DNA from: Arthrobacter sp. MN05-02
GTDB lineage: Bacteria > Actinomycetota > Actinomycetes > Actinomycetales > Micrococcaceae
Assembly: GCA_004001285.1 (NCBI GenBank)
Contig: AP018697.1
Location: 1,364,001 to 1,428,000 of the forward strand
DNA: 64,000 bases
Direction: 5' to 3'
Below the pieces are notes generated by a model. The model did not search any database, had not been told where the DNA came from, and saw only the letters and a program-made list of their open reading frames with translations. The translations under genes were made by a program, and so were the position numbers. Shown one piece after another: positions 43,005 to 52,956 of this stretch. Position 1 is the first letter of the stretch; each line of letters opens with the position of its first letter.

Positions 43005-43865
43005 GTGTTCTATTGGGTGATGAAGCGGATCATCGTCGGTCCGATCCTCAACCTCCTCTTCCGCCCCTGGGTCAAGGGCCTCGACAACATCCCCTCGTCC
43101 GGCCCGGCGGTGATCGTCAGCAACCACCTGTCCTTCTCCGACTCGATCTTCCTGCCGATCGTCGTCCCGCGCCCGGTGGTGTTCCTCGCCAAATCGGAGT
43201 ACTTCACCGGCAAGGGCCTCAAGGGGCGGCTGACCGCCCTCTTCTTCCGGCTGTCGAACCAGCTGCCGATGGACCGTTCGGGCGGTGCGGCGTCGTCGTC
43301 CTCCCTGACGGCCGGCATGGACATCCTGAACGACGGCGGCATCCTCGGGATCTACCCCGAGGGCACCCGCAGCCCCGACGGACGCCTGTACCGGGGGAAG
43401 ACGGGAGTCGCGAAGCTCGTGCTGGCCACCGGCGTGCCGGTGATCCCGGTGGCGATGATCGGGACGGACAAGGTCCAGCCCATTGGTCGGCGCATCCCCA
43501 ACATCCGGCGCGTCGGGATCATCATCGGCGAGCCGCTCGATTTCACGCGTTATGAGGGACTCGAGGACGACCGCTTCGTCCAGCGCTCCGTCACCGACGA
43601 GATCATGTACGAACTGATGAGGCTGTCCGGGCAGGAGTACGTCGACGCCTACGCGAGCACGGTCAAGGAGCGCCTGGCGGCCGAGAAGGCGGCCGGCCGC
43701 AAGACGTCCAGGCCCGGGGCGGACAGCCGTCGTGCCGCGGTGCGGATCTCCCAGGAGGCGAGCGGACCGGCGCCGGGAGCCGTCACCGAGATCGGCCGGA
43801 CAGCGTCCGCCGACACGGCCGCACGCGCCGACGACCGGAAGGAAGCCGGCCCCGAGGCCGGCTAG
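43005..43865 (+). CDS. 1-acyl-sn-glycerol-3-phosphate acyltransferase
   Basis: A 286-residue PlsC-type enzyme for phospholipid synthesis. The catalytic HX4D motif is NHLSFSD near residue 40, FPEG-type motif is IYPEGTRSPDG near 115, and VIPVAMIGT follows. The C-terminal about 70 residues are a hydrophilic extension rich in Arg and Ala. GTG 43005 has GGGAGG upstream; ATG 43020 is also possible. The position resembles Rv2182c next to aroG. Confidence 0.91.
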   Translation: MFYWVMKRIIVGPILNLLFRPWVKGLDNIPSSGPAVIVSNHLSFSDSIFLPIVVPRPVVFLAKSEYFTGKGLKGRLTALFFRLSNQLPMDRSGGAASSSSLTAGMDILNDGGILGIYPEGTRSPDGRLYRGKTGVAKLVLATGVPVIPVAMIGTDKVQPIGRRIPNIRRVGIIIGEPLDFTRYEGLEDDRFVQRSVTDEIMYELMRLSGQEYVDAYASTVKERLAAEKAAGRKTSRPGADSRRAAVRISQEASGPAPGAVTEIGRTASADTAARADDRKEAGPEAG

Positions 43866-43947
43866 GGCGACGCCGTCCCGCCCGGACTGTATGACATCTC
43901 GCGAAGCCGCCGTGACGGGCCGAATCGGGTGCCGGACGTCCAGCCCG

Positions 43948-43953
43948 TAGAAT
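43948..43953 (+). promoter_or_regulatory. -10 box (TAGAAT) of aroG, leaderless
   Basis: TAGAAT ends 6 bases before the GTG at 43960, so transcription should start at the codon. No SD is present. This is the best leaderless candidate in the window. Confidence 0.65.
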
Positions 43954-43959
43954 TTCCCT

Positions 43960-45342
43960 GTGACTGATTCACTAGCTCCCGTCCTTCCCCGCACCGCGGC
44001 ACCCGCCCTGTCCACCACCGCCGGCCTCGATGCCTGGCGTTCGTTGACCGCGGCCCAGCAGCCCTCGTGGCAGGACCCCGGAGTCTATTCGGCGTCGGTC
44101 AAGGAACTCTCGAGTCTCCCGCCGCTCGTCTTCGCCGGAGAGGTGGACGTGCTGCGTGAGCGGCTGGCGGCCGCGGCGCAGGGAAAGGCGTTCCTCCTGC
44201 AGGGCGGCGACTGCGCGGAGACCTTCGACGGCGCGACGGCGGACAAGATCAGCGCCCGCGTCCGCACGATCCTCCAGATGGCCGTCGTCCTCACCTACGG
44301 CGCGTCCCTGCCCGTCATCAAGATGGGCCGGATGGCGGGCCAGTTCGCCAAGCCCCGCTCGTCCAACGACGAGACGCGCGATGGCGTCACCTTCCCCGCC
44401 TACCGGGGCGACATGGTCAACGGTTACGACTTCACGCCCGAGACCCGCGGGCACGACGCGTCGCGGATGGTGAAGGCCTACCACACCTCGGCCTCCACGC
44501 TGAACCTCATCCGTGCCTTCACGCAGGGCGGGTTCGCAGACCTGCGCCTGGTCCACCACTGGAACAAGGGCTTCACCGCGAACCCTGCCCACTCCCGCTA
44601 CGAGTCGCTCGCGCGGGAGATCGACCGCGCCGTGCGCTTCATGGACGCGTGCGGGGCGGACTTCGAGGCGCTCAAGCGAGTCGAGTTCTTCGCCAGCCAC
44701 GAAGCCCTGCTGCTCGACTACGAGCGGGCCCTGACGAGGATCGATTCGCGTACGTCGCTGCCGTACGACACGTCGGCGCACTTCCTGTGGATCGGTGAGC
44801 GGACGCGGGAGATCGACGGCGCCCACGTGGACTTCCTGTCCCGCGTGCGGAACCCGATCGGCGTCAAGCTCGGGCCCTCGACATCGGGCGACGACGCCCT
44901 CGCGCTCATCGACAAGCTCGACCCGAACCGCGAGCCGGGCAGGCTCACCTTCATCACCCGCATGGGTGCGCAGAACATCCGCGAGAAGCTGCCCACGCTC
45001 GTGGAGCGCGTGACGGCGTCGGGAGCGCAGGTCCTCTGGGTCACGGACCCGATGCACGGCAACACCGTCACATCCCCCAACGGGTACAAGACGCGCAACT
45101 TCGACGACGTGATCGACGAGGTGCGTGGCTTCTTCGAGGTCCACAACGCCCTGGGGACCTTCCCGGGCGGCCTCCACGTGGAGATGACGGGCGACGACGT
45201 CGCCGAGTGCCTCGGCGGGGCGGACCCGATCGATCAGGACGCGTTCCTCGAGCGCTACGAGTCGGTCTGCGATCCGCGCCTCAACCACATGCAGTCGCTC
45301 GAGATGGCGTTCCTGGTCGCAGGGGCGCTGTCCAAGAGCTGA
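43960..45342 (+). CDS. aroG: Class II 3-deoxy-7-phosphoheptulonate (DAHP) synthase
   Basis: A 460-residue plant-type (class II) DAHP synthase, the entry to the shikimate pathway. Family blocks are FAGEVDVLRERLAAAAQGKA, LQGGDCAETFDG (metal-binding Cys), KMGRMAGQFAKPRS and KLGPSTSGDDALAL. The length matches AroG of Mycobacterium (about 462). The next gene on the chromosome is pknL on the other strand, as in mycobacteria. Confidence 0.96.
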   Translation: MTDSLAPVLPRTAAPALSTTAGLDAWRSLTAAQQPSWQDPGVYSASVKELSSLPPLVFAGEVDVLRERLAAAAQGKAFLLQGGDCAETFDGATADKISARVRTILQMAVVLTYGASLPVIKMGRMAGQFAKPRSSNDETRDGVTFPAYRGDMVNGYDFTPETRGHDASRMVKAYHTSASTLNLIRAFTQGGFADLRLVHHWNKGFTANPAHSRYESLAREIDRAVRFMDACGADFEALKRVEFFASHEALLLDYERALTRIDSRTSLPYDTSAHFLWIGERTREIDGAHVDFLSRVRNPIGVKLGPSTSGDDALALIDKLDPNREPGRLTFITRMGAQNIREKLPTLVERVTASGAQVLWVTDPMHGNTVTSPNGYKTRNFDDVIDEVRGFFEVHNALGTFPGGLHVEMTGDDVAECLGGADPIDQDAFLERYESVCDPRLNHMQSLEMAFLVAGALSKS

Positions 45343-45364
45343 GCCCGCGTCGACGGGGGAACCA

Positions 45365-45395
45365 GGAGGCGGTCACGTCCGGTGGCCGCCTCCTT
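45365..45395. terminator. Terminator between aroG and pknL
   Basis: GGAGGCGG (45365-45372) with CCGCCTCC (45386-45393) and a smaller inner CAC/GTG pairing, in an 88-base convergent gap. It probably serves both genes. Confidence 0.7.
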
Positions 45396-45430
45396 CGCGT
45401 CCCGACGTCGTCGGCCCGAGGGGATCCGCT

Positions 45431-47747
45431 CTAGGTGACCGTGATGCGGATCGTGGTCCCCTCCGGCTGCTCGCCCGTCGGGCCCTGCCCGGCGACGAGC
45501 CCGAGGACCGCGGTGCCGAAGGTGTAGTCCACCTGCACGGTGAACCCGGCGTCCTCCAGAGCTGCGACGGCGCGTTCCTCCGTCAGCGAGAAGACGCTGG
45601 GGGACCCGCACCATGCGCGGGCCCCGGGACAGCGTCAGGGCGATGACCGTTCTCCGCTGTACCTCTGTGCCAGCCGGGCTCTGTGCCAGTACGGCGCCGG
45701 CGGGCACGGTACTGCTGTACTCCGGCGTGTCGTTCACGGTCGCCTCGAGTCCGGCCTGCTCCAGCGCGGTGATCGCCTCCTGCTCCGTGAGCCCCGTGAC
45801 GTCCGGGACGGCGATGGGCGCAGGACCCAGGGAGACGACCAGGTCGACCGGGGCGTTCCGGCGTCGCTCGGCTCCCTCCTCCGGCCTCTGCCGGAGCACC
45901 AGTCCGGCCGGTGTCGTGTCGTCGTACTCCTCGTCGAGTGCTCCGACCGCGAGACCTGCCGCTCCGATCGCGGCGGCGGCGTCGACGCCGGTCCTGCCGA
46001 CGAGGTCGGGTACGTGGAACAGTTCGGGGCCCTTCGACACGATGAGTTCCACCCTCTCGAAGCGCCGCACCTGGGACGACGCTGTGGGGTCGGTGCCGAT
46101 GACCAGGCCCGCCAGCACGGACTCGGAGAAGACCTCGTCGGTCGTCAGGGAGGCGAAACCCCTCCTCCGTCAGCGCGGCGCGAGCCTCCGCGAGCGGGAC
46201 GTCGGCGACGTCGGGAAGCGAGACCAGGCCCGCCGGTCCTGAACCGAACAACCAGCCGACCCCGGCGACGAGTCCGGCGAGCAGGATCAGCAGCACCACG
46301 AGCACCCGCACCGAGCGTCGCGCGGTACGCCCGAGCAGGGCCTTCTGCGGTCGTTGCGCCTGCCGCGCCTGCTGCCGCCTGGTGAGGGTACGAGCCGTGC
46401 TCCCGGCAGGGCGGCCGTCGGGGCCCCCGGTCCCGCGTGTCCCGGCGGAGGCATCGTGCTCCGAACCGGCCGGGTGGGAGTGGCCGGGCAGCGCGGCCTC
46501 GCCGACTCCGGGTCGTATCACCTGCGTCAGGTCCGTCGCGGGCTGGACCAGGGGTGCACCGGCGGGCGCCCCTGCCGCGGCCACTGCTGCGGACACTGCA
46601 CCGGGAGTCCGAGGGGACGACGGCGGCCGTCCCGGCATCGCCCCGAGCACGCGCGTGACGTTGCGGTCCGGGTCGATGATGCTCGTGCGGTTGTCCTCGC
46701 GTCCCCGGGCGGGCAGTACCCCGGTCCGCCCGGCGGCGTCGTCCGGTTCGTCAGCGCCCGCGAGCGGGGACCGCGACAGGACCTCGGTCCGTGCGTCTCC
46801 CGGGCGGAAGCCGGGGGATGACGGCAGCCGTCAGCTGGTCCTGCCCGGGATCCGGTGCGGGCGCGTCCGGGGACGCGAAGTCCAGTTCCTCCCTGCTGAG
46901 GGTCGCGCGGATGTGCCGGAGTTCGCCGAGGAGGGCGGAGCCGTCCACGGGTCGGTCCTCCGGATCGCGCGACGTGCACCACTGGACGAGCTCGTCGATG
47001 TCCGCGGCCAGTCCGGGAAGGAGGAGGGACGGTGCGGGCACGTCGGACTGGGCGTGCTGGATCGCCACCTGAATGGGCGTCTCGCCGGTGAAGGGCTGCC
47101 GGCCGGTCAGGAGTTCGAAGAGCATGATGCCCGTGGAGTAGATGTCGCTCTGGGCTTCAGCGGGTCTGCCGAGGACCAGTTCGGGGGACAGGTACGCGGC
47201 CGTGCCGACGAGGGTCGCGGTGCCGGTGGTCGCCGAGACAGCACGGGCGAGGCCGAAATCGGCGATCTTCACCTGTCCCGCGTCGGACAGGAGCACGTTC
47301 TCCGGCTTCACGTCGCGATGGATCAGGCCGGCCTCGTGGGCCGCCGCCAGACCTTCCACGACGGCGTCGAGCAGCAGCAGCGCCTCCCGCGGCGGCAGCC
47401 GCCCGCGGTCCCGCAGGACGTCCCGCAGGGTCCTTCCGGGAACGAACTCCATGACGAGGTATGCGACGGGTTGTCCGTCCGCGTCGTCGACGCCCTGGTC
47501 GAGGACGCCCACCACGTGGGGGGTGCGACAGGCGTGCGGCCGATTTCGCTTCCTGCTCGAACCGGTCGATGAAACCGGGTTCCTCGGCGAGGTGCGGGTA
47601 CAGCACCTTGAGCGCCACACGGCGGTCGAGTCGGCGGTCGGTCGCCAGGTAGACGGTGGACATGCCGCCACGGGCCAGCCGTGAATGGACGATGTAGCGT
47701 CCGTCGACGGTCGTGCCTTCGAGCGGGTCCTTCCGATGCTGGTGCAC
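45431..47747 (-). CDS. pknL: PASTA-domain Ser/Thr kinase PknL (four frameshifts)
   Basis: About 770 residues after repair. The kinase domain (1-280) has the ATP loop LARGGMSTVYLA, catalytic Lys in VALKVLYP, HRDVKPENVLL, DFGLARAV and GTAAYLSPE. A linker and one membrane helix (VLVVLLILLAGLVAGVGWLF near 460) lead to four extracellular PASTA repeats (SLPDVADVPLAEA, HVPDLVGRTGVDA, AVPDVTGLTEQEA, RVPSVFSLTEERA). Breaks: an extra C (plus-strand G) at 47518-47523, at 46813-46817 and at 45599-45603, and an extra T at 46156-46158. The start is GTG 47747, just after a -10 box. It probably senses muropeptides and controls division. Confidence 0.88.
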
Positions 47748-47753
47748 CCTCCG

Positions 47754-47759
47754 ATCCTA
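47754..47759 (-). promoter_or_regulatory. -10 box (TAGGAT) of pknL, leaderless
   Basis: On the minus strand TAGGAT lies 6 bases before the GTG start. The CGGAGG between them touches the codon, too close to act as an SD. Confidence 0.5.
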
Positions 47760-47770
47760 GACGGGTGCAG

Positions 47771-47811
47771 CAGGAGGGGGCGGGATCACCACGCGATCCC
47801 GCCCCCTCCTG
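47771..47811. terminator. Strong hairpin after the LysM gene
   Basis: A 17-base perfect stem (47771-47787 with 47795-47811) and a 7-base loop. It follows the LysM gene in its direction of transcription and shields pknL from read-through. Confidence 0.8.
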
Positions 47812-47828
47812 CCGGCCTGCCGGAAGGC

Positions 47829-49403
47829 CTACCGGAAGTTCTTCTGGTGTGCCTTGATGGCGGCCACGTAGTGCTTCGTGTCCTCGAACATACCCCTGGT
47901 CTGCACCGAGTACTGGCCCTGGTAGTAGGACGCGATGGCGATGTCGAGTGACGGGCTGGTGCGCACGAGGGACCGGATGATCGCGATGCCGGCCGTGGCG
48001 TTGTCGTACGGATCCATGAGGTTCAGCTTGCGGCCCACGAGCTCGCTCGCCCACTGCCCGGAGGAGGGGATGACCTGCATGGTGCCGATGGCGTTGGCAG
48101 GGGAGACCGAGCGCTGGTTGAAGCTGGATTCCTGGAAGGCGAAGGCCAGGGCGAGACTCGGGTCCACGCCCATGGAGCGGGCGGTGTCCGCGACGATCTG
48201 CCTTCATCTCGGCCGGCGAGGGTGCCGGGAGGGAGTTGAGCAGCGCCTTGTTGGCATTCGCGTCGGCGACGACCCTGTCGGGGTACTTGTAGCCGAGGAA
48301 GGTCGACGGCACGAGGCCCGTCGGAGCGGGCGCGGGAGCGGGAGCAGGAGCGGGTGCGGTTCCCTTGGCCGGGATCGTGAGCTTCTGCCCGGGGTAGATG
48401 ATGGTGGAGGCCGTCATCCTGTTGGCGGTGAGCAGACTGTTCAACGCCACGCCGTGGCGGGAGGCGATGGCCCCGAGGGTGTCGCCCGCCCTGACGGTGT
48501 AGGAGCCGGACGTCGGCGCGGGGGTCGGCGCAGCAGCGGGCGGGGTGGCCTTCGGCGGCGTGGGGGCGGTGCCGGACAGCTTCAGCACCTGCCCGGGGTA
48601 GATGATCGACGACATGGACAGGTTGTTGGCCTTCAGGAGCGCATCCAGGCCCACCTTGTTGCGTGAGGCGATGGCGCCGAGGGTGTCGCCCGGCTTGACC
48701 GTGTAGGTGCCGCCGGCAGGGGCAGGGGCAGGGGCAGGTGCAGGTGCGGGCGCCGGTGTCGCCACGGGTGCCTTGCCTCCGAGGCTGAGCTTCTGGCCGG
48801 GGTAGATGGTCGAGGTCATCGAGAGCTTGTTGGTGGACAGGAGGCTCTGCAGGCTGACGCCGTTGCGGGCAGCGATGGCGCCGAGGGTGTCACCCGGCTT
48901 GACGACGTAGGTCGCCCCGGGCTGCGGGGCGGCGGCGGCGGGAGCCGGCTTGGCAGCCGGTGCGGCGCTCCCGGTCAGCTTGATCTTCTGCCCGGGGTAG
49001 ATGACGGTACGCGCGTCCATCCGGTTGAGCTTGAGGACGGCATCCGTGGAGAGCCCGTACCGCTTGGAGATCGCGCCGATCGTGTCGCCCGGCTTGATCG
49101 TGTGTAGCTGCTCGGCACGGTCTGCGTCACGATGGCGATCTTCTGCGCGGGGACCTGGCTCGCGACGAGGGCCGCGGGCACGATGGAACGGGCGGGGACC
49201 GGTGTCACGGTCGCTCCGAGATGCCGTGCGGTGGAGGCCTGCGGGCCGGGGGCTGCCGTCGCCGGTTGGGCGAGGGCCACGGAAGAGAGAATCACCGCGG
49301 GCAGGGCGGCGGTGGTCACGGCGACGTTCAGGCCGCGTGGGCTGGCGCCGACGGCCTTCCTGCGGGTGCCGTTCAGCGGTGCTTTCGATCGCTGGGCAGT
49401 CAT
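47829..49403 (-). CDS. Secreted LysM lytic transglycosylase (two frameshifts)
   Basis: About 523 residues after repair. A signal peptide (residues 1-55, hydrophobic VAVTTAALPAVILSSVALA, cut after ATAA) leads to four LysM repeats of about 44 residues (each like YTVKPGDTLGAIASR ending in IYPGQKL), joined by Ala-Pro linkers, and a C-terminal SLT lysozyme-like domain with catalytic Glu in AFAFQESSFNQ and IGTMQVIPSSG. It binds and cuts peptidoglycan glycan chains. Breaks: a 2-base insertion near 49101-49105 after the first VPSSYT, and an extra base at 48201-48202 before the SLT domain. SD GAGGAA lies 6 bases before ATG. Confidence 0.88.
48715..48750 (-). repeat. Hexamer tandem repeat coding an Ala-Pro linker
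   Basis: Six near-perfect copies of GGGGCA/GGTGCA (plus strand) encode an (AP)n linker between LysM repeats. A similar GGAGCG hexamer array lies near 48325-48360. Such runs may vary in length between strains. Confidence 0.8.
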
Positions 49404-49712
49404 TGTTCGTTCCTCGTCTGTTGGCGGCTGAGTCCGCGCGGACGCACCTGCCCGGAGTGTTTCTCGGAACCGGGCGGGTGCACGTGCTGGTGATGCTATT
49501 GAGTCACCTGTTGATACTGTTACTTGTGTGACTCCTGTGAATTTACACGAAATGCGATGTAGCACAAGAGCGGGATAACAGGTGGCAAAGACGACTGTCG
49601 GCGTGTCGCTTCCTGTCGTAAGGCATTCCGCCGGAAGACGCGCTCCGCGGGGGTCGGTGTCCGCCGACTCACCCAGGTGGAGTTGGCTGCTGGAGCATGG
49701 CACCCTTGAACG
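49404..49712. other. Divergent intergenic region / long leader of the LysM gene
   Basis: 309 bases between the LysM gene (minus) and the Rv2175c-like gene (plus). No gene is seen. Read on the minus strand, it is a long leader with several short pairings; the segment 49661-49676 reads CTGGGTGAGTCGGCGG, near the start. Regulation by RNA structure is possible but not shown. The promoters of both genes must be here. Confidence 0.5.
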
Positions 49713-50066
49713 GTGACTGAACTCGAACAACTCGTCCCGGCCTGGCTCAATCTCCCCGAGGTGGCCGAGGCGCTCGATCTGCCGATCACCAGGGTGCACT
49801 CGCTCATCAGCGACAGGTCACTCGTCAGCGTGCGGATCGGCGACCGCAACATCCGCAGCGTGCCGGCCGAGTTCCTCGTCGACGGCACCGTCCTGGACAG
49901 CCTGCGGGGGACCGTCGTCGTCCTCGCCGATTCCGGTTACGGCGACGAGGACATCATCCGCTGGCTCTACACCGAGGACGAGAGTCTTCCGGGCCGCCCG
50001 ATCGACGCTCTGCGGGAGGGGCGGAAGACCGAGATCCGCCGCCGCGCCCAGGCAGCCGCCTGGTAG
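49713..50066 (+). CDS. Rv2175c-like DNA-binding protein
   Basis: A 117-residue winged helix-turn-helix protein. The HTH reads LNLPEVAEALDLPITRVHSL and the C-terminus RPIDALREGRKTEIRRRAQ is the conserved end of the Rv2175c family. In Mycobacterium tuberculosis, Rv2175c is phosphorylated by PknL and loses DNA binding; its phospho-Thr is near the N-terminus. Here a Thr is present only at position 2. pknL is nearby but with the LysM gene between. The GTG start has no SD. Confidence 0.88.
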   Translation: MTELEQLVPAWLNLPEVAEALDLPITRVHSLISDRSLVSVRIGDRNIRSVPAEFLVDGTVLDSLRGTVVVLADSGYGDEDIIRWLYTEDESLPGRPIDALREGRKTEIRRRAQAAAW

Positions 50067-50100
50067 GCAGGAACTGCACCGAGGCGGATCGCCGCAGGCG

Positions 50101-51226
50101 TCATGCGGTCCGCGTGACCGCCGCCTCCGCGAGCAGGCGGAGTGCATGCTTCGCCACCGGATCGATCGGAAGCCCGGCCAGTGCCTCGAAGGCCTCCTCG
50201 GACTTCCGCGCGATGAGATGTTCGGTGTGGGCCAGGGCGCCGCTGCCGATGATGAGGCTCCGCAGCGTATCGACCGCGACGTCGTCGAGGGGACGTATCG
50301 CCCAGCATCGCGTTGATCGACGCGCGTGCTTCGGATCCGCTCGAGCCGATCGCACGGGCGATCAGGAAGGTCCGCTTGCCCTCGCGGAGGTCGTCACCCG
50401 CCGGTTTGCCCGTGACCACGGGATCCCCGAACACGCCGAGGACATCGTCCCGCAGCTGGAAAGCCTCACCGAGGGGAAGGGCGAAAGCGGAGTACGCCGT
50501 GAGCAGTGCTTCATCGGCGCCGGCCAGCGCGCCGCCGAGCATGAGCGGGCGCTCCATGGAGTACTTCGCGGACTTGAACCGCAGGATGTTGAGCGCGCGT
50601 TCCTCGGCGACGGCCGGCGTCTGGTCCGGGCCCACGGCCTCCTCGAGGAGGTCCAGGTACTGACCGGCCATCACCTCGGTCCGCATCCGGTTGAAGATCG
50701 TCCGGGCGCCGGTACCTGCGGTGTCCGAGCACGACGCCGTGAACAGCTCCTCACTGAAAGCGAGGCAGAGATCGCCGGCGAGGATCGCCGCCGACACACC
50801 GAAGCGTTCCGGATCGAGGTGCCACCCCGCGTCGGAATGCTGCCCGCTGAACTGCCGGTGCACGCTGGGCCGCCCCCGGCGCGTGTCCGACCGGTCGATG
50901 ATGTCGTCGTGGATCAGTGCCGCCGCCTGGAAGAACTCGAGCGCGGTCCCGGCGACGACCGGCGCCGGCGAGGACGGCGACCCGCCCGCCGCGCGCCAGC
51001 CCCAGTAGCACAGCAGCGCCCGCATCCGCTTGCCGCCGCCCGTCAGCGTCGTGATGCTCGCGATGAGGGGCAGGGATTCGTCGGAGATGGCGGCCAGGAC
51101 ATTCCGCTGTTCGGCCAGGAAGTCCTCGATGGTCCGGGTGAGGGAGGAGCGGAACCGCTCCTGCTCGGCGGTGATGGCATCGGGAACAGGGCCGCCCTGG
51201 TCGGGGGTGGCAGGTGCGGACAGCAT
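50101..51226 (-). CDS. Polyprenyl diphosphate synthase (one frameshift)
   Basis: About 374 residues after repair. The two Asp-rich motifs are HDDIIDRSDTRRG (first) and LRDDVLGVFGDP (second), with GGGKRMRALLCYWG for the pyrophosphate. It adds isopentenyl units to make geranylgeranyl or longer diphosphates for quinones or carotenoids. An extra base near 50296 (GTATCG for GATCG on the plus strand) shifts the last 65 codons. ATG 51226 has GGGAG upstream. The position resembles idsA2 (Rv2173). Confidence 0.88.
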
Positions 51227-51380
51227 GGATCTCCCGGGCAGCTCGGCTGGTCGTGGTGCTCCCACTCTAACCGGCGGTGCCGCGCGGCCCTGCTGACCGG
51301 GTACCCGCCCACCGGGGTGCAGGAGGGTCCTCACCGGACTGTCCGCGACCCTCCCGTCGGGACCTGTCGGTGGTGCTGCG

Positions 51381-51386
51381 TACGAT
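51381..51386 (+). promoter_or_regulatory. -10 box (TACGAT) of dinB, leaderless
   Basis: TACGAT ends 6 bases before the GTG at 51393 and overlaps no SD. It argues for 51393 rather than the GTG at 51387 as the start. Confidence 0.5.
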
Positions 51387-51392
51387 GTGTCC

Positions 51393-52694
51393 GTGTCAAA
51401 GGACGAGCGGCGGACGGTGGCGGAGCACGCCGAGTGCCACATCCTGCACATCGACATGGACGCCTTCTACGTCTCCGTGGAACTCCTCGACCATCCGCAT
51501 CTTCGCGGGGTGCCGGTCATCGTCGGCTCGCCGTCCGGACGCTCCGTCGTCCTGTCGGCCTCGTACGAGGCGCGCAGGTTCGGCGTCCGCTCCGCGATGC
51601 CCATGTCCGTGGCGATGCGGCAGTGCCCGACCGCCGTCATCCTGCCACCCCATCACGGACGGTACGCCGAGGTGTCGGCACAGGTCATGCGCATCTTCCG
51701 TTCGGTCACCCCCGAGGTCGAGCAGCTCAGCGTCGACGAGGCCTTCCTCGATGTCGCGGGCTCCATCCGTCGTCTCGGCGGGCCACGCGAGATCGGCGAG
51801 CAGGTAAGGGCGGAGATCCGGTCGAGCCTCGGCATCACGGCGAGCGTCGGGGCGGCCACCACGAAGTTCGTCGCGAAGATCGCGTCGACCCGATCGAAGC
51901 CCGACGGCCTGCTGCTCATCCCCGGGGACCAGACGGTCGCCTACCTGCACACGCTGCCCGTGTCGGCCCTGTGGGGAGTCGGCGCGAAGACGCAGGAGGT
52001 CCTGGCCCGGATCGGCATCCGCACGGTCGAGGACGTCGCCCAGACACCCCTGCCCACGCTGAAGAGGCTGCTGGGTGCGTCGGGCGAGCACGTCCACCAC
52101 CTGGCCTGGGGCCGTGACCCGCGGAGGGTCGTGGTCTCGCGACCCGAGAAGAGCATCGGGGCGGAGGAGACGTTCTCCCGGGACGTGGAGGATTCCGATG
52201 TCCTGCGGCGCGAGCTCCTGAGGCTGGCACACCGGACGGGGACGAGGCTCCGGGCTTCCGGATTCCGGGCCGGGGGAGTCGCCCTGAAACTCCGGTACGC
52301 CGACTTCTCCACGCTCACCCGGTCGAAGAAGCTCGACGAACCCGTGGACAGCGCGAACGCGCTCTACGCGGCCGCGACGGCGCTGCTTGCCGCTCTGGGG
52401 GATCGTCCCATGGCCGTCCGGCTGATCGGACTCCGCGCGGAGTCCCTCCAGGGCGGAGGGGACGGATCCAGCCAGCTGACGATCGACCGCAAGGACGACA
52501 ACTGGCGGATCGCCGAACGGGCCCTGGACGACGTGAACCGGAAGTTCGGTGAGGCCGGCGTGGTGCCGGCGGGGCTCCTCGCCCCGAAGGGCCGCGGACG
52601 ACCCGGGAACGCGTCCGGCGAACGTCGCGCTGCACCGGACGGAGGAGCTGCGGGCGCCGGGGCCGGGGGCCCGTCCGGATCGCCCCCGGGCTGA
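51393..52694 (+). CDS. dinB: DNA polymerase IV (Y family)
   Basis: A 433-residue translesion polymerase. Catalytic carboxylates are in HIDMDAFYVSVE and in SVDEAFLDV, the steric loop is SASYEARRFGVRSAMP, and thumb and little-finger domains follow. The C-terminal about 40 residues are a Gly/Ala/Pro-rich tail. Little-finger residues and the end are normal for DinB; no clear sliding-clamp motif (QL.LF type) is visible. No SOS box was seen upstream. Confidence 0.93.
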   Translation: MSKDERRTVAEHAECHILHIDMDAFYVSVELLDHPHLRGVPVIVGSPSGRSVVLSASYEARRFGVRSAMPMSVAMRQCPTAVILPPHHGRYAEVSAQVMRIFRSVTPEVEQLSVDEAFLDVAGSIRRLGGPREIGEQVRAEIRSSLGITASVGAATTKFVAKIASTRSKPDGLLLIPGDQTVAYLHTLPVSALWGVGAKTQEVLARIGIRTVEDVAQTPLPTLKRLLGASGEHVHHLAWGRDPRRVVVSRPEKSIGAEETFSRDVEDSDVLRRELLRLAHRTGTRLRASGFRAGGVALKLRYADFSTLTRSKKLDEPVDSANALYAAATALLAALGDRPMAVRLIGLRAESLQGGGDGSSQLTIDRKDDNWRIAERALDDVNRKFGEAGVVPAGLLAPKGRGRPGNASGERRAAPDGGAAGAGAGGPSGSPPG

Positions 52695-52712
52695 CGTGCC
52701 GGAGAGGGGCGG

Positions 52713-52734
52713 AATCCGCGCGATCACGCGGATT
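52713..52734 (+). terminator. Hairpin after dinB
   Basis: AATCCGCG pairs with CGCGGATT with a 6-base loop, 18 bases after the dinB stop. Confidence 0.55.
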
Positions 52735-52784
52735 GAGTGCCCGGTAACACCGTGTGGAGATGCCGATCAACCCCGCATTGTGAC

Positions 52785-52813
52785 TTTGCGCCCACCACGT
52801 AGCAAACTAGTCT
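52785..52813 (+). promoter_or_regulatory. Possible promoter of the DUF3040 gene
   Basis: TTTGCG, 17 bases, TAGTCT in a locally AT-rich stretch of the 262-base gap. The leader would be about 135 bases. Confidence 0.4.
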
Positions 52814-52956
52814 TAAGTAGGTAGTCCAACTGCCGCCGAGTACGCAAATCCGCCGTCCGGAGCCTGTGGTCGCCGACCCTTCCGCCGGGAACCTGGTCAG
52901 CGTCCGAAGCGTTGGTTGGGTGGAGGAACGTTGGTACCCACATCAAGGAGGCGGTC

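Noticed and set aside
48320..48760. Tandem hexamers as a CRISPR or satellite
   Set aside because: They are in frame within the LysM gene, encode Ala-Pro linkers and have no spacers.
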